Below, one piece after another: positions 7,352 to 16,200 of a stretch of DNA of 55,462 nt (positions are counted from its first letter, which is position 1; each line of letters starts with the position of its first letter). A model generated the notes under the pieces. It was given only the letters and a program-made list of their open reading frames with translations. It was not told where the DNA came from and did no database searches. The translations under genes were made by a program, and so were the position numbers. The stretch lies in assembly GCA_020050835.1 (NCBI GenBank), contig JAGVKB010000071.1:1-55462 (forward strand), written 5' to 3'. The DNA is from Candidatus Obscuribacterales bacterium (GTDB lineage Bacteria; Cyanobacteriota; Vampirovibrionia; Obscuribacterales; Obscuribacteraceae).

Positions 7352-9919
7352 CTATAATTGCCCGTCTGTCCTGGCAACCGCAAAGGGATCTAGCAGAAGG
7401 ATCTTCCCTTGATAATATCCAACTTGTTGCAGTCCTGGATCTGTAAATACGTATCCGTCCGCCTGGAGCTGGGCGCGGAAAAGGCGATAGTTCTCCTCCG
7501 TTACCGGAAGCGCCTTTGGCTGTGAGAAGTACGAGACTGGATATCGTCCTCCAGTAATCTCGCCTCTGCCTATTATCGGCAGGTCAAATGGGCGATTTCC
7601 CATCTCTGGTGTCAACGCTGCGGAGGTTAACTTCAGGACGTTGCCGTCGGCTAACTCTATCCTGACCGTGTTTGCGCCGGCCCCCAGATACCTGGTGCCG
7701 GAAAGGTCGACGGTCTTAAGCGCCCAGGTGTACAAGCCCAGATCATGCCGATTCTGAGCGCTCTTATCATTGATCGACTCAAGGATCTCCCAGACCGGCC
7801 TGGGTTTGAGTCCGCCAGCCTCAAAATTATGCTCGCTCACGCCGCTTCTATCTGAGCCGTTCATTCGACGATTCTCCAATTCATTCAGCGAGATCTCTGA
7901 GTTTTGACGTTGTACAGCCGAGTCATCTGACGGTGCTGCCTTTGCATGATTTTCCCGTTTGACTAATGTATCTCTTACTTCGCTGAGAGTTTTAATGAAT
8001 ACTGCCGCTGGATAATTAGTCTTCGGACTCTCAGGCCGTCCGGTATTGTGGGTGATCGGTCGTGGATGGCTTTCAACCAGGGCCTGCCCAAGGTCAGAGT
8101 TTTGCTCGAACTTTGCCATTATGGCACGCTTTATGAGAGCGTGATGCTCTGGACTTCCAAGCTCGAACGTTTTATCCAGGTACATGCCAGTTTTGGATTT
8201 AAACTCTCTGCCTGCAGACTTGGCTGCCGAGCCGTGTAATTTGGCAACCTCAGCGCGCTTGACCGGATCGGTGATCTTCAGGCAAGTATAGAAAGCCTCC
8301 ACTGATGCGTACTTGACACCGTCCAGTGTGAACCTGGACTGCGCGAAGTTCGAGAACTTTCTGCCAATTCCTTCCTTACTCTGGCTTGCAACATTGAGTG
8401 GGCAATCATGCGGTCTCCGCTTCGGAATAATGCGAAGAAGTCTTGCTCCATCCGGTCCTTCGATTGTAGTCGGACCATCTTTTCTATGCGTGGTCCTATA
8501 TCCGTCTTGCTCGATAACGGTTGAATTCTGTCCAATCGTAACGACTGTTCCGTCAGCTTTGTGGATAACTCGTGTCCCGTCCGGGGTTGTTTGGTCACTT
8601 AATTTTAGGCGATTGAGAGCGACAGGACTCTTTGCTTGCTTGGGTCGACAAGTTGGCGAGGCGTCAGTTTGTTCACGTGGTGCTTCTTGTGGACCACTGC
8701 CGCCCGGTGAGCTGTTGTCAGCCCCGGTCTGAACTCTGGATGTGCCATTTTGATCTGGACGAATTCTCATTAATGATTCTGGCAGCGATCTGCTAGTCGG
8801 CAGTACAAAGTTATCATTCCCAGGCTTTGTCTTGTTACTTCGCTTGCTGCCGTTACTGTCATGATTGTGCTCATACTCAAGCGAAGTTCGACGAGACGGT
8901 GGGGCATCGTATCTCGTAACCAAAGGCGATTCTGTTCCATTCGTAACAACCCGGCAATAGTTGAAATTTCGATGTCCGACAATTCCTCCCGGTAAGGCTG
9001 CCAGTGTATCGATGGAACCTTGTATTAGAGAGCGAGTTGCTATCTTGGAGATGTCTATCGCTTCTTTCTCCGTGCGCTGGCGGCCGAGCTCTGTTAGCGC
9101 CCCTGTTACCATTCCGAAGCTCGTGCCACTGAGCGCAGTGGCGAGAGTGCGGTTACTATCGATCAGTCCTCCGCTGAATCTGTTTACACCCGTTACCATT
9201 CCGTGAGCGACGGCAAAGGTTGCTCCGTCGGCAAGCCATACTGCTGGATCGGATGCGTGAGCAACAAGTTTAGAGGCTCCGAGATTGAAGTCAAGACCAG
9301 CTGCCTGTGGACTTGTATAGCAACGGCGATCGAGGGCGATCTCCAGCATCCTGCTTGCCATTCCTACCAAAACTCCCTTGCCGGCAACGCCCATTTTTTC
9401 TGTGGAAAAGGAACTAATTAGACTGTGGGTCAGCAAGCCCTTGAGCGCACCAAGGCTGCCATCGGCACATTGATAGGCAAGGCTGTCTGTTCGACGAGCT
9501 TGGTCGAGACCGCAAGTTGTGGCTGCAGTTATTCGGCCTGCTCCGCCAGGGAAAAAGAAAGCGGCGGTCTTCAACAGACCTGTCCCATAGTGAGTAATCT
9601 CATTGCTGTGAGCCAGTGCGTCTTGGTCAGCCTTCACCAATCGGTCGACCTTCTGCTCCAAGTGCTTCAGGTTCTTCGCTGTATCGCTGTTCTGCGCCTC
9701 TAGAATTTCTTCCTTTAAAAGCTTCAGCGAGCTAAGTGACTCATCAGTTCTCACTATTCCGACTAACTCACCTGCCCAGTTGACGGCTCGGTTGAGATGG
9801 CTTCGCGAGTGGTCCTGGCGTTCGTGCCGTCTGATTTGTAGGTCGAGCAAATTCAGCCGCTGCGAATCACTGGTGTCGCAACTTGGAGCTTCCGGCTTAG
9901 CGTGGATGCGGTCAGACAT
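7352..9919 (-). CDS. Paralogous N-terminal domain + NADAR (YbiA-like) + kinase-like C-terminus (855 aa)
   Basis: This is the third paralogue, on the opposite strand. Residues about 22-310 carry the shared domain (LNLLDLQIRRHER, HYGTGLLKTAAFF, ATALSGTSFGMVTG). After a Pro/Ser/Asn linker and a short DGT repeat region, residues about 503-650 match the NADAR/YbiA family: FSNFAQSRFTLDG, SVEAFYTCLKI with the conserved Glu, a GMY segment, AIMAKFEQN and a final FIKTLSEVRD. Known NADAR proteins are N-glycosidases acting on ADP-ribosyl or riboflavin-pathway substrates, and some reverse ADP-ribosylation of guanine in DNA. Residues about 706-855 hold a GAGANTVRIEL segment and a terminal GYYQGKILLLDPFAV, reminiscent of a reduced kinase-like fold; that part is tentative. 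There is no signal peptide. The NADAR call is firm; the effector role is inference. Confidence 0.85.
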   Translation of the reverse strand: MSDRIHAKPEAPSCDTSDSQRLNLLDLQIRRHERQDHSRSHLNRAVNWAGELVGIVRTDESLSSLKLLKEEILEAQNSDTAKNLKHLEQKVDRLVKADQDALAHSNEITHYGTGLLKTAAFFFPGGAGRITAATTCGLDQARRTDSLAYQCADGSLGALKGLLTHSLISSFSTEKMGVAGKGVLVGMASRMLEIALDRRCYTSPQAAGLDFNLGASKLVAHASDPAVWLADGATFAVAHGMVTGVNRFSGGLIDSNRTLATALSGTSFGMVTGALTELGRQRTEKEAIDISKIATRSLIQGSIDTLAALPGGIVGHRNFNYCRVVTNGTESPLVTRYDAPPSRRTSLEYEHNHDSNGSKRSNKTKPGNDNFVLPTSRSLPESLMRIRPDQNGTSRVQTGADNSSPGGSGPQEAPREQTDASPTCRPKQAKSPVALNRLKLSDQTTPDGTRVIHKADGTVVTIGQNSTVIEQDGYRTTHRKDGPTTIEGPDGARLLRIIPKRRPHDCPLNVASQSKEGIGRKFSNFAQSRFTLDGVKYASVEAFYTCLKITDPVKRAEVAKLHGSAAKSAGREFKSKTGMYLDKTFELGSPEHHALIKRAIMAKFEQNSDLGQALVESHPRPITHNTGRPESPKTNYPAAVFIKTLSEVRDTLVKRENHAKAAPSDDSAVQRQNSEISLNELENRRMNGSDRSGVSEHNFEAGGLKPRPVWEILESINDKSAQNRHDLGLYTWALKTVDLSGTRYLGAGANTVRIELADGNVLKLTSAALTPEMGNRPFDLPIIGRGEITGGRYPVSYFSQPKALPVTEENYRLFRAQLQADGYVFTDPGLQQVGYYQGKILLLDPFAVARTDGQL

Positions 9920-10010
9920 AAATTACCTTGAATCAGAAGAAGAAAAAATGTTCGGCCGGTTCGATCGGCTCAAAACCATTGTCGATTGCCTGCTTTGCGC
10001 AGTCCACGGG

Positions 10011-10075
10011 AAAAATACGCAAGGTGGGAGCTACCGTCCTGTTGGTTAGCTCAACTTAGCGCTAGCACCTTGCGT
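10011..10075 (-). promoter_or_regulatory. Nested hairpin followed by T5 in the minus-strand leader
   Basis: ACGCAAGGTG (10017-10026) pairs perfectly with CACCTTGCGT (10066-10075). Inside it, GAGCTACC pairs with GGTTAGCTC with one bulge, around an 8-nt loop. Read on the minus strand, the structure is followed immediately by ATTTTTC. It lies about 90 nt before the start of the minus-strand NADAR gene, the arrangement of an intrinsic terminator or attenuator in a leader. It could instead simply insulate the two divergent genes. Confidence 0.45.
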
Positions 10076-10168
10076 AACTCTCCCAAGAAGCGGTTTAGAT
10101 GACGATTTGTGGTGGTATAGTCACTGTGGAGCGGCGGGCTAGTGTTGCAGGGAGTGGCTCTTAAGTTG

Positions 10169-10197
10169 GTGAACTGTGAGTGGAATCGGCAGTTCAC
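10169..10197. promoter_or_regulatory. Inverted repeat GTGAACTG...CAGTTCAC
   Basis: An exact 8-bp inverted repeat (10169-10176 and 10190-10197) with 13 bp between arms, so repeat centres are 21 bp apart, about two helical turns. It ends 21 bp before the ATG of the giant gene, in the divergent intergenic region. It contains a GTTCAC half-site similar to the TCAC elements before other large genes here. A dimeric regulator site is plausible but unproven. Confidence 0.35.
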
Positions 10198-10218
10198 TTG
10201 TGTACTGGGAGATCCCTG

Positions 10219-13200
10219 ATGGTTTCGGAAGAAAGCAAAAACAAAAGTATCGTGGAGTCGTCTGATCTGAAGAAGAGTCAGAGCGACTCTCGCTCGGAGT
10301 CTGGTAATGCTTTCCAAGATGAAATTTTCGTACACCGTGATGAGCTATTCAATAGGCTCAAATCATTCGAAGAGCTCAACAGGAAGTTTAGAGAGGGCCT
10401 GGATCAAGATCGTGAGCGTTCGGACACACCTTCCGAAGCACTTGAAGGCCGAGCGCCAGATTCTCTTTCTTCCGGCACCAGCTCGAGCCGAGAGCAAACC
10501 AGCTATGGTGACATCCGAGTAACTTTAAATCAGGGCGATGAGCTTGTTGAATTTACCCGTTGGTCTGAAACAGATACTCGAACTGCGTCACTGCCGGGAG
10601 TCGATGTCCTTGTAAAACGAGACGGGCAGACGTCAGTCGAGTGGCACGATCAGACAGCGGCCTCCATTTTGCCAAGTGCAAATCCTGAACCGTTTGTGGT
10701 TTTTGCATATCCTGATCATTCCACCATAACTTTAGATCCTGATGGTACCAAGTTCGTGGCGTTGGCCGATGGTACCACGGTCTTGGGTGACAGCACCGGC
10801 GCAACACTTACGAGCTTTCCCAACGAACTGACAGTTACCGAAAGGATTGGTCTGCCACGAGTGGTGGACCTTCCTGGCGGCGGAAAAGTTGAGCTGCCGG
10901 TTCAAACGGGCTTCCCTTCCGGTGAGTTAGCTGATCCGGCAGCTTTTAGCGCAAGGGCCGATCACAAGCTGTATGCGCAGCTTTTGAACGGCTTGCAAGC
11001 AATCGGTACAACAGTCGTGAAAGCGCTGGAGTTGCCGGTATCTGAAGGTAACGCTGGACTTTCAGAGTTAGTGGGTGAGCTCCAGAAGCAGGTCAGTGGT
11101 TTGCGTGAAGCTGTTCCTGGTGTGCTCAAGGCTCCGGAGCTGTCGCTGGAAGACCTACTCCAGCTGAAGAAGATGGTTGGTTCAACCCAACAAACAGGAG
11201 AGCAGGCCGGTTCAAGAACCATCAATCTACCTTACGGGATTACAATTAGAATTCCTGGTCACGGAGATGCACCGGTTGCCTCAGCTTCTCCCGATGTGAC
11301 GAGTCAGGCAGCCCCTGAAACAGCGCGAAAGACTGATGCTGCCAAGTCGGCGGCAAGTATTGCCGACTCGATTGATGCTGAAGTGCTCCTGAAATTGCTT
11401 GAGCATCCCGAGCAGTGTGGTTATGTAGTTGAAGCTGATAGGGAAGGCAGACCGCTTACTTTAGTAGATGCTCAAGGCCGAACGATTGACATCGCTTATG
11501 ATGCCGCCGGTGGTGTCAGTAAGCTGAGTTTCTCGGATCAGTCGGTGGTCACAATTAGCCCGGACGGAAAGAAAAACATTGTTGCTCGTCCTGATTTAAA
11601 CGAGCCGGTTGATTGGAAGAAGGTAGGCTTGTTGTTGGAAGACTATCCAATAGACAAAGGCTTTGGTGTCGGTTGCAAATGCATGGTTGATCATCAACCA
11701 CTAGGTTCTGCAACCTGGAATGGCAGTCTTGATAATGTGCGAATTCTCCCATTGAGACCGGCTGATACCAGACCGGGCGAAGGCAGTTCGATTGACACAT
11801 TGCCGTCCAGTGGTAAACAGGCGTTTGACTGGAGAGAGTTGGAGCGGCTGCTGAAGGTAAAGCCGATTGAAAATGGCTTCGATTGCACTAGCGCTGGATG
11901 CATGGTCGATCACAAGCTGTTAAAGACTGCAATCTGGGATGGCACTATTGATGGTACAAGAATAAGTTCTTTCAGACCATTAGAAGAGACGCCGAGTGAT
12001 TCGACCCCTTCGAGCGGCGGGGCGTCGGTGGATTGGAGAGAGTTGGTGAAGCTGCTGAAGGATAAGCCGATTGAAAATGGCTTCGATTGCACTAGAGCGG
12101 GATGTATGGTCGATCACAAGCCATTAGGAACCGCAGTCTGGGCTGACGGTATAGATGATTCAAAAGTCACGCTGTTCAAGCGGAGCGATACCAGATCGCC
12201 GTTTTCTGAAGGAAGTGATTTATCGTCACTCGGCTCGCGTGCAGATAGCGCAGTTAGTCCAGGCGAGACACGAACAACACTAGGTGGTTCGACACCGGTG
12301 CGAATTCCGATTGACCCGGTAGGGGAAGTGCCGGTTGCTCGCAGTCCACAGCCGGTCGTCGAGCGAGACGACGCCGGGAGGCTCGAGCAGATTCGCAGTG
12401 GTGACCAGAAAGTACTTGTCAAATACGATGGTGAGAAGAACGACCCGTCAGGATTCGAGATTCGTGCAAAAGACGGAACATTGCTTGCAAGTTACGCTGG
12501 GAAGTTTGAAATTGATGAGAAAACAGCAGTTATAATTGTTACCGAAAAGGATAAATCAGCAACCGGACTCGCTCGTATCCAAACCCGATATCTCCCGAAC
12601 GGTGATGTCGAAAGAAGTGAATATAACGAGCTAGGATTGCGTGCCAAGCAAACAGTAACTGGTAAAGGTGAAGACGGGCTGCCTAGAACGTTGACCACCA
12701 GCTATAACTATCTGCCTGTGAGTGCAGCGTCGCTCAATGACATTAATACCGTACGTTCCGTGCAAATCGATGATAAAGGACGGATCACGGAGACAGCGCA
12801 GTTCAGCAGTGTAAGTGCGGTGGAGTCCGGTAAGCCATTTATTGCTGAGCAGGTAAAGTATTCCGAAGTTGGTGCATGGCAGAAAGAAACACGCATTCTG
12901 ACGGATTTGAGCTCGTCGGACCAGCCTAAAATTTTGGACAGAACGGTAAGGGCTTTCAACAGTGAAACTAACACAACTTCATTATCCAGCGAAGTCGATG
13001 CTAGTGGGACTTTGGTAAAGCAAGAGATTCGCTTCAATTCCGACGGTCGGGTGACAATGTTTACAAAGTCGGTCGGGACGGACTTTTATTTATATGATAT
13101 CGACTCTGCTAGTGGCCAGTTGGTGGGAGTTAAGTTAAACGGCAAAGTGGTTTCCGACCAGATTCGCTCACAACAGTTAATTGTTGTCGGACAGTCTTCA

Positions 13201-16200
13201 CTAGATTTCGCAGCAGTACAGAACAATGTTAGATCTGCGATCGATGCCGGTAAACATCAGTTTTTAAGCCCTGACAGTAGCGCGTCAGCCCGTATTGATG
13301 CACTCTTGAGATTGAAAGAGATGGCAGCAACCAGGGCTGGCGAAACGAAAGTTGCTCTAGGGAAAGTCATTCAGTCCTATGAAGGAATCAATGCCGGTCT
13401 GAATGTGCTTTCGGCCGGCGGATTCGAGCTGAAAGGGGAACCCGTCCAGGTAAGCCTTGCAAGGAGGGGTGGCAAGTTCGAGCCTGAAAAGCTAAATGGA
13501 CTTGCTTCCGAAACGCAAAAGGCGCTTGAAGCTCTAGAAAGGACTGCAAAAGGCCCGCCTCTTAACGAACAGGCCAGAACATTGATCGAGTCATTGCGGG
13601 ACAGCTCCAAAATCCCGCCCAAGGATGCAGCAATAAGACTTTCAGAACTGTTAGGCGATCTGAAGTCTGGTGTACCTAAGCGTCAGCGAGAGGCGTTGTT
13701 CGAAATACAGAACAAATTGGCTCCAGTGGCGCTACAACTCGTGAACGATGCGACCAGAGAGCGTGCGCTAATTGGTAAGTCCAGCAACTCTACGCTGAGC
13801 GAACTAAGCAAAGATCAGTTAGACCTGGCTCGATTAGCCCGCTGCGGTGATCAGGTCGCAGAGAAAATGCTGATTTGGACTGATGCCATGAAAACCGTAG
13901 CCGAAGCTCGTTCTATGCATGAGAAGTCGGTGAAAGGAATTGAATTCAAAAACGATCCGCAAGGACGCGTCGCAGAAATCGTAAGAGATGGTTTTACTAC
14001 AAGGTTGTCTTACAAGGAAGGAACTACACAGCCGTCCGCTGCGGATATTTTTGACAAGTTCGGCAACAAGATTGCTCATGCAGAAGGTCTGGTGCGCATC
14101 AATGTTAGAACTGGTGATGTTACTGTTACACAGCAGTTGAACTCCAAACTCGGCTTGTCCAGAAGGGAATTTGTCTATGCTGCCGGTGGCCGGGTCGAGA
14201 AGAATGAATTTAGCGACACCGGCTTGCGAACTAGACAAACTGAAACTATTGTCAAACTGGACGAATCCAACCGGACTTCTGCTCAAAATACCACCAATAC
14301 ACTATATGAGTATTTTGGAATTGATCAGGGCGGCAAGCAGGTGCCCACGGACAATCCATTGGCGGTTCGATTGGCGGTAGCGGTCACCACTAATGGTGCG
14401 GGTCAGCCAATTGAGATCAAGAACTTCAATAACTTTGCAGGAGTTGAACTCGACCGACCAGTCATGAGCCAGAAAATCGAGCGAACTGCAAGGGCCAGTG
14501 GCAAGCAATCCGAAGTTTATTCCTTTGTCGACACCAGTAACTTGGAGAAGCCACAGGTAGTCGGTGTAATCAGAAGAACGGTCAATCACAATACCGGAGA
14601 AAGGGAGTTTTACGAAGAGTCCAAAGTTGGCAAGACTTCCCAGGCTGTAAGGTTCGATTCGTCCGGGTCAGTCACAACCTTTACTCGCAGCCAAGGCGAG
14701 GATTCATATTCATATCAAATCAAGGACGGCAGGATTGAGTCAGTAATCAAGAACGGGCAGACATTGACGGGGAAAGTTCTAGAGCAATTCAAAAAAGAGG
14801 GAGAACAGATATTAGCAGTTGTTGTACAGAATGCTGCTATCAATTCATATCGCAGTGAGCTAGAGCGGCCGCTGCTCGATGGTTCAGCCACTGCTGAGAG
14901 TCGCCAGCCGGTGCTCAAGGACCTGGAGACGTTGCTGAAGCGCACAGGCAGTCCGCAAAAGGAAAGTCTCAGCGCAGAAATTGAAAGATTGAAAGCTAGT
15001 CATCAAGGCAGATCCGTGCTGGAGAGTGTAAGGAGCGCCGACAAGACTGAAGTTACTGAGAGTGTTTCCGAGAAGGGCAGGGAAGTTATTGCTAAAGACA
15101 GCCGGGGTAACGAGGCATTTCTGATTCGATTTAGACAGGACGGCAAGCCGGACCTGGTTAGAGAAAGGGGTGGTTACTACTGGAGTAGCGCAGATGGTGG
15201 CAAGATTTGGACTGCTTATCAAGATAAGGACTTAAAGACAGTCGCAAAGGACAAAGTCGGCGAACCGCAAACCCGGAGCGGTGAGATTAGTTTAGTCGAC
15301 GGTAACCTGGTTCAAAAGTGGGGAGATGACAGCCGCATTTCTATCAGGCAACCCGATGGCACGAGAGTTTGGGAGTATCCCAGAGACCATGTCACGGGAG
15401 TGCAGAAAGTCGAAATTGAAAGGGCGGACAAGACGACTGTTACTGTCAACACTTCGAATAGTGGAAGGCAGATAGTTGCTCGGGATGCCGCTGGCAAAGA
15501 GACGTACACTGTTAAATTGGGACCGGATGGCAAACCGAATTTCACACATGGACAGGACGGATATGAGTGGCTAAGTAGCGACGGTGGAAGGACTTGGGTC
15601 GCTCACAAGGATCGTCAACCTGTGAAGAACGCAGATGGCACCGATTACACATGGAAGGGAGAAGTTTCACTCGACAGTAATCTAAATTTGCGCGAGATGG
15701 GCAAATCGGGACATCTCTGGATTCGTTCACCAGATGGGACGAAGACCACGCGTAACCCGGAAGACAAGGTGACCAACAATCAACGAACGGAGATTCAGAA
15801 GCCTGACCGCACATCGGTAACAGTTACTGCTTCGCCGAAAGGCGAGGAGACGGTTGCTCGAGACTCGAAGGGCGAGGAAGTATACAGGTTTCGTACTGGA
15901 CCTGATGGAAAGCCGAACTATGTTCATGAAACTGGCGGCTTTCACTGGCGAAGTAGCGATGGCGGTAAAACATGGGTAGCATATGATCGCGCGCCTGCGT
16001 GGGGGAGTCAGGATGACGCTGGCAAGCCCGTAGATGCTAATGGTCAACCGGTTGCCGATCTGAGCAAGGCCTATCTGTGGAAAGGTAGTGTCGTAGTCGA
16101 TCAGAACTACAGTTGCCTGTCCACCTCAGATAGTGGAAAGGTCAGTTGTCGGCGGACTGGTGGGCTGTTATTAAAGTGGAATCGGACCAACTCCGGCGAG

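Noticed and set aside
10180-10218. Upstream ATG start of the giant gene
   Set aside because: ATG 10219 has an SD and the intervening codons overlap the inverted repeat.
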